NCBI RefSeq assembly: GCF_029051645.1 | Contig: NZ_JAACFS010000012.1 | Span: 124,001-188,000 of the forward strand | From: Bradyrhizobium sp. CSA112 | Lineage (GTDB): Bacteria > Pseudomonadota > Alphaproteobacteria > Rhizobiales > Xanthobacteraceae | Direction: 5' to 3' | DNA length: 64,000 bases | Shown: one piece after another, positions 48,555-57,710 of the stretch | Position numbering within the stretch: position 1 is the first letter of the stretch | How the letters are laid out: every line of letters begins with the position of its first letter | Made by a program: the position numbers and the translations under genes | Notes under the pieces: model-generated | What the model was told of the DNA's origin: nothing | The model's input: the letters and a program-made list of their open reading frames with translations, nothing else | The model's database searches: none

Positions 48555-50822
48555 ATGCGGAGCGCGTCGGGAGGTCCCCGCGTCTTGTTGAGACGGCTCC
48601 GCGAAACCATGGCGGAGAAGGTCTCGGCCCAGGAGCGCCTGGACAAGATCGTGGTGCTGATCGCGGCCAACATGGTGGCCGAGGTCTGCTCCTGCTACGT
48701 GCTGCGCATCGATAACACGCTCGAACTTTATGCGACCGAAGGTCTGAACCGCGACGCGGTGCACCGGACGGTGCTGAACGCGCATGAAGGCCTCGTCGGC
48801 CTCGTCGCCAGCGAGGCGAGCCCGCTCAACCTCTCCGACGCGCAAAGCCATCCGGCGTTCTCGTTCCGCCCGGAAACCGGCGAAGAAATCTACCATTCGT
48901 TCCTCGGCGTGCCGATCCTGCGCGCCGGCAATACGCTCGGCGTGCTCGTGGTGCAGAACCGCGCCAAACGCACCTATGTCGAGGAAGAGGTCGAGGCGCT
49001 GCAGACCACCGCCATGGTGCTGGCGGAGATGATCGCCTCCGGCGAACTGGCGGCGCTGGCGCAGCCCGGCGCGGAACCGGCGGCGCGGCATTCCCTGCAC
49101 AAGACCGGCGCGATCCTTTCCGACGGCATCGCGCTCGGCCATGTCGTGCTGCACGAGCCGCGCGTCGTCATCACCAACTACATCGCCGAAGACCTGCCGA
49201 AGGAAATAAAGAAGCTCGACGCAGCGCTGACCAAGCTGCGCGCCGACCTCGACCGCATGCTGGAGCGCGGCGACGTCGCCGACAGCGGCGAGCACCGCGA
49301 CGTGCTGGAAGCCTACCGGATGTTCGCCAACGACCACGGCTGGTCGCATAAGCTGCATGAGGCGGTCGCCACCGGCCTCACTGCGGAAGCCGCCGTCGAA
49401 CGCGTGCAATCCGATACCCGCGCGCGCATGCTGCGCTCGACCGATCCCTATCTGCGCGACCGCCTGCACGACCTGGAAGACCTCGGCCATCGCCTGATGC
49501 GGCAACTGGTCGGACAGGATCACGCGCCGTCGCGCGAACAGCTGCCCGAAAACGCCATCCTGATCGCGCGCGCGATGGGACCGGCGGCGCTGCTCGACTA
49601 CGACCGCAAGCGGCTGCGCGGCCTGGTGCTGGAGGAAGGCACCGCCAACTCCCACGTCTCGATCGTGGCGCGCGCGCTCGGCATTCCCGCCGTCGGCGAA
49701 GTGCCGAACGCGCCCGGCATCGCCGATCCCGGCGACCCGATCATCGTCGACGGCACCTCGGGCTCGATCTATGTCCGCCCCTCGGCCGAGATCGAATCGG
49801 CCTACGCCGAGCGGGTGCGGTTCCGTGCCCGCCGGCAGGCGCAGTATGCCGCGCTGCGCGACAAGCCCTGCGTCACCAAGGATGGCCAACCGGTCGAGCT
49901 GATGATCAACGCGGGCCTTGCGATCGACCTGCCGCATATCGACGACACCGGCAGCGCCGGCATCGGCCTGTTCCGTACCGAGTTGCAGTTCATGGTCGGC
50001 CAGAGCCTGCCGCGCTCTTCCGACCAGCTTGCGCTCTACCGTACAGTGCTGGACGCCGCGGGCTCCAAACCGGTCACGTTCCGCACTCTCGATATTGGCG
50101 GCGACAAGGCGCTGCCCTATATGGAGACCGTGATCGAGGAAAATCCCGCGCTCGGCTGGCGCGCGATCCGGCTCGGGCTCGACCGGCCGGGATTGCTACG
50201 CGGCCAGATCCGCGCGCTGCTGCGGGCCGGCGGCGGCCGCGCGCTGAAGATCATGTTTCCGATGGTATCTGACGTCGCAGAGTTCGATTCCGCCAAAGCG
50301 ATCGTTGAGCGCGAACTGACCTATCTGCGCCAGCATGGCCATGCGCTGCCGGAACGCATCGACGTCGGCACCATGGTCGAGGTACCGGCGCTGCTTTATC
50401 AGCTCGACGAGCTCCTCAAGAAGGTCGATTTCGTTTCGGTCGGCTCGAACGATTTGTTCCAGTTCATGTTCGCGGTCGACCGCGGCAACGCCAAGGTTTC
50501 CGAGCGGTTCGACACCATGTCGGCGCCGATCATGCGTGCGCTGCGCGACATCGTGCGCAAGGCGCAGGCGGCGAAGAAGATGGCATCGCTGTGCGGCGAG
50601 ATGGCCTCAAAGCCGCTCGGCGCGCTGGCGCTGATCGCGCTAGGCTACCGCTCGCTGTCGCTGTCGGCCACCGCCCATGGTCCGGTGAAGGCGATGATCC
50701 TCGACCTCGACGCCAAAAAGGCCGAGGCTGTCATGATGCCACTGCTCGACGCGCCGGCCGGCAGCGTCTCGATCCGGCAGAAGCTGACGGAATTCGCGGA
50801 AGCAGAGGGGCTGTCGTTGTAG
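48555..50822 (+). CDS. ptsP: Nitrogen-PTS enzyme I (PEP-protein phosphotransferase)
   Basis: A 755-residue protein from the ATG at 48555, which has a GGGGGAGGA ribosome binding site. An N-terminal GAF domain (about 20-165) is followed by the EI N-terminal and phosphohistidine domain (GTANSHVSIVARALGIPAVG, active His) and the PEP-binding TIM barrel (GIGLFRTELQFM, SVGSNDLFQF). It passes phosphate from PEP to NPr and then EIIA-Ntr, a regulatory cascade tied to nitrogen and potassium status in alphaproteobacteria. Its position between lysC and prfA is common in the group. Confidence 0.95.
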   Translation: MRSASGGPRVLLRRLRETMAEKVSAQERLDKIVVLIAANMVAEVCSCYVLRIDNTLELYATEGLNRDAVHRTVLNAHEGLVGLVASEASPLNLSDAQSHPAFSFRPETGEEIYHSFLGVPILRAGNTLGVLVVQNRAKRTYVEEEVEALQTTAMVLAEMIASGELAALAQPGAEPAARHSLHKTGAILSDGIALGHVVLHEPRVVITNYIAEDLPKEIKKLDAALTKLRADLDRMLERGDVADSGEHRDVLEAYRMFANDHGWSHKLHEAVATGLTAEAAVERVQSDTRARMLRSTDPYLRDRLHDLEDLGHRLMRQLVGQDHAPSREQLPENAILIARAMGPAALLDYDRKRLRGLVLEEGTANSHVSIVARALGIPAVGEVPNAPGIADPGDPIIVDGTSGSIYVRPSAEIESAYAERVRFRARRQAQYAALRDKPCVTKDGQPVELMINAGLAIDLPHIDDTGSAGIGLFRTELQFMVGQSLPRSSDQLALYRTVLDAAGSKPVTFRTLDIGGDKALPYMETVIEENPALGWRAIRLGLDRPGLLRGQIRALLRAGGGRALKIMFPMVSDVAEFDSAKAIVERELTYLRQHGHALPERIDVGTMVEVPALLYQLDELLKKVDFVSVGSNDLFQFMFAVDRGNAKVSERFDTMSAPIMRALRDIVRKAQAAKKMASLCGEMASKPLGALALIALGYRSLSLSATAHGPVKAMILDLDAKKAEAVMMPLLDAPAGSVSIRQKLTEFAEAEGLSL

Positions 50823-50877
50823 CGAGGCTCAGTCCCGACAACGCTGCCGCCCGCATCCGCTCCTTGAGAACAACGCC

Positions 50878-51957
50878 ATGCTACCCGAAGCCAAACTCGA
50901 TATCCTGCTCGCCCACCACGCCTCGTTGGAGGCCGAGCTGCTGGGCCAGGTGAACTCCGAAAAATACGTCCAGATCACGCGCGAGCTCGCCGAGCTCAAT
51001 CCGCTGATCGACGCCGTAAAGGCCTATCGCGTGGCACGGGCGGAAATTTCGGGCGCCGAATCGCTGCTGGCTGACGCCGCCACCGACCCCGAGATGCGCA
51101 GCATGGCCGAAGCCGAGCTCGAAACGCTGCAAGCGCGCGTCGCCGAGCTGGAGCAGAAGATTCGCGTGGCGCTGCTGCCCAAGGACGCCATGGACGACCG
51201 CAACGTGATGCTGGAAATCCGTGCCGGCACCGGCGGCGACGAGGCCTCGCTGTTCGCCGGCGACCTGTTCCGGATGTATGAGCGGTTTGCCAGCCTGCAG
51301 GGCTGGAAGGTCGAGGTGATCTCGGCCTCCGAAGGCACCATGGGCGGCTTCAAGGAAATCATCGCGGAGGTGCAGGGCCGCGGTGCATTCGCCAAGCTGA
51401 AGTTCGAATCCGGCGTGCACCGCGTGCAGCGCGTGCCCGACACCGAAACGCAGGGGCGCATTCACACCTCCGCGGCAACGGTGGCGGTGCTGCCCGAAGT
51501 TGAGGATGTCGATGTCGACATCAAGAACGAGGACTTAAGGATCGAGACCATGCGTGCGCAAGGCGCCGGCGGTCAGCACGTCAACAAGACCGAATCGGCG
51601 ATCCGCATCACCCATATTCCGACCGGCATCGTCGTCATGATGCAGGACAGTCGCTCGCAGCACAAGAATCGGGCTTCCGCGATGAACATCCTGCGTTCGC
51701 GCATCTACGACGCCGAGCGCCAGCGCGTCGATGCCGCGCGCTCCGCCGATCGCAAGGAGAAGGTCGGCTCCGGAGATCGTTCCGAGCGCATCCGCACCTA
51801 TAATTTCCCGCAAGGCCGCGTCACCGACCACCGCATCAACCTGACGCTCTACAAGCTGCCTCAGGTGATCGCGGGCGAAGCGCTGGGCGAGCTGATCGAA
51901 GCGCTGACCACCGAGCATCAGGCCGCCCAGCTTGCCGCGCAAGGCGCGGCGGCGTGA
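50878..51957 (+). CDS. prfA: Peptide chain release factor 1
   Basis: A 359-residue protein with the GGQ motif at residues 231-233 (AQGAGGQHVNK) and an anticodon-like region upstream in domain 2. It ends translation at UAA and UAG. The modifying enzyme gene prmC follows on the same strand, but a family-B repeat fills the gap of about 200 bp. Confidence 0.97.
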   Translation: MLPEAKLDILLAHHASLEAELLGQVNSEKYVQITRELAELNPLIDAVKAYRVARAEISGAESLLADAATDPEMRSMAEAELETLQARVAELEQKIRVALLPKDAMDDRNVMLEIRAGTGGDEASLFAGDLFRMYERFASLQGWKVEVISASEGTMGGFKEIIAEVQGRGAFAKLKFESGVHRVQRVPDTETQGRIHTSAATVAVLPEVEDVDVDIKNEDLRIETMRAQGAGGQHVNKTESAIRITHIPTGIVVMMQDSRSQHKNRASAMNILRSRIYDAERQRVDAARSADRKEKVGSGDRSERIRTYNFPQGRVTDHRINLTLYKLPQVIAGEALGELIEALTTEHQAAQLAAQGAAA

Positions 51958-51970
51958 GGACCATCCGGCT

Positions 51971-52133
51971 GTCGTCCCCGCGAACGCGCGGACCCATCAA
52001 CAGTTCTAACGTCGTCCCTGCGAACGCAGGGACCCATACCCACAGGCTTTCGTTGCAACGAAAGATATCAACCCACACCGCCTCAATCGAGAGGTCACGG
52101 CGTATGGGTCCCTGCTTTCGCAGGGACGACACG
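51971..52133. repeat. Palindromic repeat, family B, copy 4 (compound)
   Basis: The left arm is present twice in tandem (GTCGTCCCCGCGAACGCG at 51971, then GTCGTCCCTGCGAACGCAGG near 52012), followed by one right arm ending GCAGGGACGACA. It lies between prfA and prmC, which are otherwise an operon. Confidence 0.88.
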
Positions 52134-52159
52134 AGGATGGTTGCGCGCGAGGACGCCGC

Positions 52160-53044
52160 ATGACGGCCTCCCCAGCCAACCAGACCATCGAAACTGCCCG
52201 GCGCGCGCTCACCGCGAGACTCAAATCGGCCGCCATCGATTCCGCCGAGCTCGACGCGCGGCTTCTGATCGGTCACGCGCTCGGTCTCGATCTGACCGGC
52301 TTGATCACGGCCGCGCAGCGCCAACTAACGCCGGACGAATCGACACGCCTCGAAGAATTCGTCCGTCGCCGTCTCGCGGGTGAACCGGTCGCACGCATTC
52401 TCGGCGAGAGGGAGTTTTGGGGCCTGCCGCTGCAACTTTCGTCCGCGACGCTGGTGCCGCGGCCCGATACCGAGACGGTGATCGAACTGGGGCTGGAACT
52501 GTTGCGCGCGAGCGGCGATCTCAATCGTCCCCTGCGCATCGCCGATCTCGGCACCGGCTCCGGCGCAATTCTTCTCGCGCTGTTGTCCGAGTTGCCGGCG
52601 GCAAAGGGATTCGGAACCGACATCTCCGAAGCAGCGCTGCGAACCGCGGCCGCCAATGCGGCCCGCGCCGGGTTGTCGGAGCGCGCGACCTTCATCGCCT
52701 GCGATTATGCGTGCGGACTGTCCGGTCCGTTTGATCTGATCGTCTCGAATCCGCCCTATATCCGCTCGGCCGATATCGGCGGTCTGGCGGTGGAGGTGAG
52801 GGATCATGATCCGCTGGCCGCACTCGATGGCGGCGCAGACGGGCTCGATGCCTACCGCACGCTGATCCCCCAGGCGGCCGGCCTTCTGGCGCCGGGCGCC
52901 GCCCTGATCGTGGAGGCCGGTGAGGGTCAAAGCGGCCCAATCCAGGCCCTGATGACGGCCGCCGGGTTAAAGCCTGCGCCCGCCCCCAAAGCCGATCTGG
53001 CGGGCATTCCGAGGGCCGTCGCAGGCCACAAAATGGCCCGATAA
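52160..53044 (+). CDS. prmC: Release factor glutamine methyltransferase
   Basis: A 294-residue protein with SAM motif I (IADLGTGSGAILLALL) and the catalytic NPPY at residues 197-200 (LIVSNPPYI). It methylates the Gln of the GGQ motif in release factors, matching the prfA gene upstream. Length is normal. Confidence 0.95.
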   Translation: MTASPANQTIETARRALTARLKSAAIDSAELDARLLIGHALGLDLTGLITAAQRQLTPDESTRLEEFVRRRLAGEPVARILGEREFWGLPLQLSSATLVPRPDTETVIELGLELLRASGDLNRPLRIADLGTGSGAILLALLSELPAAKGFGTDISEAALRTAAANAARAGLSERATFIACDYACGLSGPFDLIVSNPPYIRSADIGGLAVEVRDHDPLAALDGGADGLDAYRTLIPQAAGLLAPGAALIVEAGEGQSGPIQALMTAAGLKPAPAPKADLAGIPRAVAGHKMAR

Positions 53045-53531
53045 AGTCCCTTTCAAACGCAAAAAAACCCCTTGGAATATTCCCCGGGAGCGACTACGTT
53101 CCGCCCACAACATCGGTCCAGGGTTGCTGGCCCCGTAAGGTTACGCGGGTGAGGCCAGAGTTCTCGAATGAGAGCCCGCCGGGTGAAAGGTTCCAAAACG
53201 CAGGTCGAATCGAGCGCAATAGCTAGAGCTGTGCTGCTCTCGACCGCAAAGCGAACGAAAGCCTGATATTGCGGTTGAAGACTTACGCAACAGCCGGTCA
53301 CGCGAAGCCGTCACGCAAGACGATTAGGCTGGTTTTGGCAGGCTGAATGATTTGGTCCGGCGCGCGGATGAACGCCGTCGGGTGGGGAACGCGTCTTTGC
53401 TGAACGCGATGGTTGGCGACATCGATGACATGAAACTGAACGGCACCGTGATTCGGTGCGCCAGAGCGCGCCGGGTCGGATCAGGTTACAACGGCAACTG
53501 CATAACTTCAGGGCTGGAATAAAGGCGAGAC
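53045..53531 (+). promoter_or_regulatory. Long gene-free leader upstream of the DUF4167 gene
   Basis: There is no convincing frame in these 487 bases. The segment has several short GC-rich complementary pairs (for example GGGAGCGACTACGTTCC and CCCGTAAGGTTACGCGGG) and a run CAAAAAAACCCC near its left end. It could be the prmC terminator region plus a long 5' leader or a small RNA. It does not match RNase P, tmRNA, SRP or 6S RNA as I remember them. Confidence 0.35.
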
Positions 53532-54284
53532 ATGAGAAACGGTCAAAACAACAAGCGGATGCGTAACCGGAATAACAACAATAATAACAACAATAATAAC
53601 CGGCGTGGTCAAAACCCGATGACCCGGGTGTTCGAATCGAACGGGCCCGATATCAAAATCCGCGGCACGGCCTCGCACGTCGCCGAAAAATACGTTCAGT
53701 TGGCGCGCGACGCGCGCTCCTCCGGCGACCCGGTCGCGGCCGAGAATTACTACCAGCATGCCGAACACTATTTCCGCCTGATCGCCGCCGCGCAGGAGCA
53801 GTTCCGGCAGAACCAGCCGCAGCCGCGCATCGACGCCGAGACGCCGCCGACGGAAGACGGTGACGACGATGGCGAGAGCTTCTCGCATTTCGGCCAGGAG
53901 CCGGGCTTCGTCCCCCAGCAGCCGCAGCCCTACGTCCGCGACAACAATCCGCGTGAACAGCGCGGCGATGGCCAGCCCTATCAACGCGACCAGCAGCCGC
54001 GCGAACATCGCGAGCGGGACCGTGAGCGCGAGCACCGTCCGCAGCCGCAATATCAGCCGCAACCCCAGCCGCAGCCGGTGATTGCCGATACCGGCGGCGT
54101 CGATCGCCTGCCCTCCTTCATCACCGGCCCGCAGCCGCAGGTGAACGGCACGCCCGGCGGGTATGAAGAGGGCCGTGGCGGCGAGCGTTTCCCGCGCCGG
54201 CGCCGCCGGCCGCATGGCCCGCGCCCCGACAGCATGGCCGCGCCAGCCGCCCCGAGCGAAGATTTCAATCCGGGGAATGAGTAG
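53532..54284 (+). CDS. DUF4167 protein with poly-asparagine tract
   Basis: A 250-residue protein. Residues 14-23 are ten Asn in a row, encoded by mixed AAT/AAC codons, after a basic MRNGQNNKRMRNR start. The conserved DUF4167 core follows (TRVFESNGPDIKIRGTASHV ... VQLARDARSSGDPVAAENYY). The remaining 140 residues are low in complexity: QPQPQP runs, Arg/Glu-rich and Arg/Pro-rich. The composition suggests a disordered, perhaps RNA-associated protein; function unknown. The family is largely restricted to alphaproteobacteria. Confidence 0.88.
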   Translation: MRNGQNNKRMRNRNNNNNNNNNNRRGQNPMTRVFESNGPDIKIRGTASHVAEKYVQLARDARSSGDPVAAENYYQHAEHYFRLIAAAQEQFRQNQPQPRIDAETPPTEDGDDDGESFSHFGQEPGFVPQQPQPYVRDNNPREQRGDGQPYQRDQQPREHRERDREREHRPQPQYQPQPQPQPVIADTGGVDRLPSFITGPQPQVNGTPGGYEEGRGGERFPRRRRRPHGPRPDSMAAPAAPSEDFNPGNE

Positions 54285-54301
54285 GTAGTCGCTCGACATC
54301 T

Positions 54302-54443
54302 TGTCGTCCCCGCGACCGATATCGTCGTCCCCGCGAACGCGGGGACCCATACGCCGCGGCCGTCATTTGAGGCGCGCGGGTGGACGATCTTCTAAACAAA
54401 TACCGACGGTGGTTATGGGTCCCTGCGTTCGCAGGGACGACGA
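54302..54443. repeat. Palindromic repeat, family B, copy 5
   Basis: A partial extra left arm (GTCGTCCCCGCGACC) precedes the full arm GTCGTCCCCGCGAACGCGG; the right arm is CCTGCGTTCGCAGGGACGAC. It lies between the convergent DUF4167 and methyltransferase genes. Confidence 0.88.
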
Positions 54444-54452
54444 GCGGATAGA

Positions 54453-55199
54453 CTACGCCTTATCCCTTGTCGCCGTCGACGACGGCACCAGCACCGGCTC
54501 CAGCGAGGGAATCAGCCGCGCGCGTTCGCGGCCCGCGGGGATCGCGCGGTAGACCTGCTTGGTCGCTTCCACGATATGGACGCCTGCGAACGGCAGCGAC
54601 AGCGCGGCGCCGACACGCTCCCATGCCATGGCCGAGCGCAAAAACCAGCTATTGCCGACCGGCGGCACGAACAGCGCCTCGCCCCACGCCGCCGGCGTGA
54701 ACCAGGTTTGCCGCAGCAATTGGGTGATCTGCGCACGCGAATAGGGCCGGCCGTGACCGAACGGCGTATTGTCGGTGCGCGTCCACACGCCACGCCTGTT
54801 CGGGATCACCGCGATCAGGCGGCCAGACGGCGCCAGCACGCGCCACACCTCGCGCAGCAAGCGCTCCGGATCGTCGGACATTTCCAGCGCGTGGACCAGC
54901 AGGATCCGGTCCACCGCAGCGTCCGGCAATGGCATCGAGAATTCATCGATCAGGGAAGCCAGTGCCGGCCGCCCCGTCGGCCATTTCAAGACGCCTTGCG
55001 CCGCCGGCATGAAGGCGATGCAGCGCTCGGAATCCTCGCGAAACAGGCCGAGATAGGGCGTCGGATAACCGAGCCCAAGTACACGCTGCCCTGCCGCATC
55101 AGGCCAGCGCGCCCGGATGCCGCGGTTGATCAACTGCCGCGCGACGACGCCGAGGCGCTGCGAATAGAAGTCGCGGAGATCGATGACGTCGATGGTCAT
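54453..55199 (-). CDS. Class I SAM-dependent methyltransferase
   Basis: A 248-residue protein. The SAM region reads RVLGLGYPTPYLGLF, a modified motif I, with DRILLVHALEMSDDPERLLR and VLAPSGRLIAVIPNRRGVW further on, as in methyltransferase type 11 proteins. The substrate is unknown. It is divergent from gloB, a pairing I recall in many alphaproteobacteria. Confidence 0.82.
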   Translation of the reverse strand: MTIDVIDLRDFYSQRLGVVARQLINRGIRARWPDAAGQRVLGLGYPTPYLGLFREDSERCIAFMPAAQGVLKWPTGRPALASLIDEFSMPLPDAAVDRILLVHALEMSDDPERLLREVWRVLAPSGRLIAVIPNRRGVWTRTDNTPFGHGRPYSRAQITQLLRQTWFTPAAWGEALFVPPVGNSWFLRSAMAWERVGAALSLPFAGVHIVEATKQVYRAIPAGRERARLIPSLEPVLVPSSTATRDKA

Positions 55200-55287
55200 G
55201 AGCGTAATCTACCACACCGTGTTTCGTTACGGCGCGCCGAAAATGGCATTGCCGCGCCAGCGTTAACGCCATATTTCTGGGGAATTG

Positions 55288-55363
55288 GAGCATGATCCGG
55301 AAAAGTGGAAGCCGGCTTTCCCTCGCGACAAACGCGGAACGCGTTTGCGCGGAGATCATGCTC
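55288..55363. repeat. Rhizobiales GAGCATGATC inverted repeat
   Basis: GAGCATGATCCGGAAAAGTGG at the left faces GATCATGCTC at the right, with AACGCGGAACGCGTTTGCGC inside. I recognise this as a dispersed element of Rhizobiales genomes. It lies just 38 bases before the gloB start, so it is part of the gloB leader. Confidence 0.7.
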
Positions 55364-55400
55364 AAACAATGGGGCTGAAAGCCTTACTCACGGAGCAATC

Positions 55401-56168
55401 ATGGCCGCAGAAATTCGCACTTTCACCTGCCTCAGCGACAATTTCGGCTATCTGATCCACGATCCCGCGACCAAGGCCACCGCATCGATCGACGCGCCGG
55501 AAGCCGCACCGATCATCAAGGCGCTTGAGCGCGAGGGCTGGACGCTGACGGATATTCTCGTCACCCACCACCATCACGACCATGTCGGCGGCGTCGCCGA
55601 ACTGAAGCAGAAATATAACTGCCGGGTCGTTGCCCCCAACGACAAGTCCACCAAGATCGCCAATGTCGACCTGCGCGCGGCCCATGGCGACGTGATCAAG
55701 GTGGGCAGCCTGTTGGCGCGGGTGCTGGAAACGCCCGGCCATACGCTCGATCATATCTCCTACGTGTTCGATACCGAAAAGGCGGTGTTTGCCGCCGACA
55801 CGCTGTTCTCGATCGGCTGCGGCCGGGTGTTCGAGGGCACCTATCCGATGATGTGGGACTCGCTGTTGAAGCTGCGCGCGCTGCCCGACGATTTCAAACT
55901 CTATTGCGGCCATGAATATACCGCGTCCAACGTCAAGTTCGCACTCACCGTCGACGACGACAACCCCACGCTGCAGGCGCGCGCGCAGGAAGTGACGCGA
56001 CTGCGTGCAGAGAACAAGCCGACGATCCCGGTGCTCTTGGGCGAAGAAAAAAAAGCCAACGTATTCCTGCGCGCCGACGAGCCGTCGGTGGCAGCCAAGC
56101 TGCACATGAAAGGCGCGAGCGCAACCGAAGTATTCGGCGAACTCCGCGAACGCAAGAACAAGTCCTGA
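55401..56168 (+). CDS. gloB: Hydroxyacylglutathione hydrolase (glyoxalase II)
   Basis: A 255-residue metallo-beta-lactamase-fold enzyme with THHHHDHVGG (ligands His56, His58, Asp60, His61), ETPGHTLDHISY, FAADTLFSIGCGR and CGHEYTASN. It hydrolyses S-D-lactoylglutathione in methylglyoxal detoxification. The ATG at 55401 gives the family start. Its TGA shares a base with the next gene's ATG. Confidence 0.95.
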   Translation: MAAEIRTFTCLSDNFGYLIHDPATKATASIDAPEAAPIIKALEREGWTLTDILVTHHHHDHVGGVAELKQKYNCRVVAPNDKSTKIANVDLRAAHGDVIKVGSLLARVLETPGHTLDHISYVFDTEKAVFAADTLFSIGCGRVFEGTYPMMWDSLLKLRALPDDFKLYCGHEYTASNVKFALTVDDDNPTLQARAQEVTRLRAENKPTIPVLLGEEKKANVFLRADEPSVAAKLHMKGASATEVFGELRERKNKS

Positions 56169-56602
56169 TGGCGCTCTCGAAAGAAGCCGCCGAGATCATC
56201 GCGCGGCTCGACCTGAAGCCGCATCCCGAAGGCGGGCACTATCGCGAGACGTTTCGCGACGAAAGCGTGGACGCCGATGGGCGTTCACGATCGACCGCGA
56301 TCTATTTCCTGCTGGCGCGCGGCGAACGCTCGCACTGGCATCGCATCGACGCGGTGGAGACCTGGCATTATTACGCCGGTAGCGCGCTGACTCTGCAGAT
56401 CGCCGACGGCAAAGGCCGACGCATTGTAAAGCTCGGCGCGGATCTCACAGCCGGCGAAGAGCCGCAGGCGATCGTCCCGCCGCACGCCTGGCAGGCAGCC
56501 GAGAGCACCGGCAGTTGGACGCTGGTCGGCTGCACGGTGGCGCCAGGATTTGAATTTTCGAAGTTTGAGCTGGCACCGAAGGATTGGGAGCCATCTTCGT
56601 AG
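56168..56602 (+). CDS. Cupin family protein (DUF985)
   Basis: A 144-residue protein of the cupin_5/DUF985 type: LKPHPEGGHYRETFR near the start, then RSHWHRIDAVETWHYYAGSA, the metal-site-like cupin motif, and VPPHAWQAAES. The enzyme activity is unknown. It is translationally coupled to gloB. Confidence 0.9.
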   Translation: MALSKEAAEIIARLDLKPHPEGGHYRETFRDESVDADGRSRSTAIYFLLARGERSHWHRIDAVETWHYYAGSALTLQIADGKGRRIVKLGADLTAGEEPQAIVPPHAWQAAESTGSWTLVGCTVAPGFEFSKFELAPKDWEPSS

Positions 56603-56683
56603 GATGGGTGGAGCGAAGCGAAACCCATCAATTGCATCCGCGCGGTGAGATGATGGGTATCGCTGCGCTCCACCCATCCTACA
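56598..56683. repeat. Inverted repeat related to family C
   Basis: GTAGGATGGGTGGAGCGAAG and AAACCCATCA at the left face TGATGGGT ... CGCTCCACCCATCCTAC at the right. It starts in the cupin stop codon and overlaps the 3' end of the convergent transporter gene by a few bases. Confidence 0.75.
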
Positions 56684-57554
56684 GTCTTTTCCTCCACACC
56701 ATATCCTTTGCCGCAATCAGGCCGCCGCCGGCGATCAGGATTGCGGCGACGGCGATCGTGGCGGTGGCTTGCGCGAAGCCGGCCAGGATCAAAAACGCTG
56801 TCGAGAGTAGCGGCGTCGCGTAGGACGCGGCGCCGAGCACGCGGATGTCGCCGCGCTTCATGCCGATATCCCAGACGAAGAACGCGGCACCGACAGGGCC
56901 GACGCCAAGCGCGATGACGGCAAGCCATTGCCCGATCGTTTCCGGCCACACCGTCTTCTCCACCATGCCGTGCACGAGCGCGGCCAGCAGCGCGGTGGCG
57001 AGGCAGAAGCCTGCCACCGCATCGGTCGGCACGGCCTTGAGCTTGCGCGACATCACCGAATACGCCGCCCACACAAAAGCCGCGACGAAGGCCGCCGCCA
57101 GTCCCGGTATCTGCCCGGGCGCGAACCCGCTGACCCCATTGCCGGCAAACAGCAGCACCGTGCCGACAAGCCCGAGCAACGCACCGACGATGTGATGCGG
57201 CGCCAGCCGTTCGCCCGGCAGCAGCGACGAGAACAGCACGATCAGCAGTGGCCAGAGATAGTTCAAGAGGCCGGCCTCGGCCGGCGGCGCGTAACGCAGC
57301 GCGAGGAAATACAGCGCGTGATAGCCGAACAATCCCCCGACGCCGACGACCCAGGCGACCGGCGGCTGCTTCAAGGCCCCAAAGGCGGAGGGCCTGAACA
57401 GGAAACTTGCGAAGGCGACCAAAGCACCGATTGCAAACGTCATGGCGGCGAGCTGGAACGCCGGGATCTTTCCGGTCGCAACCGTCAACACTGACAATAG
57501 CGACCACATCAGGATCGCGGTCAGTCCGATCAGCGTAGCGGTGCGGATAGCCAT
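56679..57554 (-). CDS. EamA/DMT superfamily transporter
   Basis: A 291-residue protein from the ATG at 57554 with ten predicted membrane segments in two repeats. YLWPLLIVLFSSLLPGERL is the typical end of the first half. A longer upstream frame reads through a repeat and is rejected. It is probably an exporter of small molecules or an amino acid; the substrate is unknown. Confidence 0.87.
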   Translation of the reverse strand: MAIRTATLIGLTAILMWSLLSVLTVATGKIPAFQLAAMTFAIGALVAFASFLFRPSAFGALKQPPVAWVVGVGGLFGYHALYFLALRYAPPAEAGLLNYLWPLLIVLFSSLLPGERLAPHHIVGALLGLVGTVLLFAGNGVSGFAPGQIPGLAAAFVAAFVWAAYSVMSRKLKAVPTDAVAGFCLATALLAALVHGMVEKTVWPETIGQWLAVIALGVGPVGAAFFVWDIGMKRGDIRVLGAASYATPLLSTAFLILAGFAQATATIAVAAILIAGGGLIAAKDMVWRKRL

Positions 57555-57570
57555 AGGCAGAGTTCTCTCG

Positions 57571-57662
57571 TCATGGCCGGGCTTGTCCCGGCCATCCACG
57601 TCTTTTCTTGTCGCTGGTTGTAAAGACGTGGCTGCCCGGGACAAGCCCGGGCGTGACGACTT
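57571..57662. repeat. Palindromic repeat, family G
   Basis: TCATGGCCGGGCTTGTCCCG with GGCCATCCACGTC at the left and AAGACGTGG ... GCCCGGGACAAGCCCGGGCG at the right. It is the sole copy in the window and lies between the phbB 3' end and the transporter start. Confidence 0.7.
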
Positions 57663-57710
57663 TTTACGAGCCGTTGCGACATGCAACAGCCATGCGATGA
57701 CGAGACGCCA

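Noticed and set aside
53045..53531. RNase P RNA, tmRNA or 6S RNA in the DUF4167 leader
   Set aside because: I could not find the conserved core motifs of any of these RNAs there.
53565..53605. AAC/AAT triplet run as a CRISPR-like or satellite repeat
   Set aside because: It is inside the DUF4167 coding frame and encodes a poly-Asn tract; there are no spacers.
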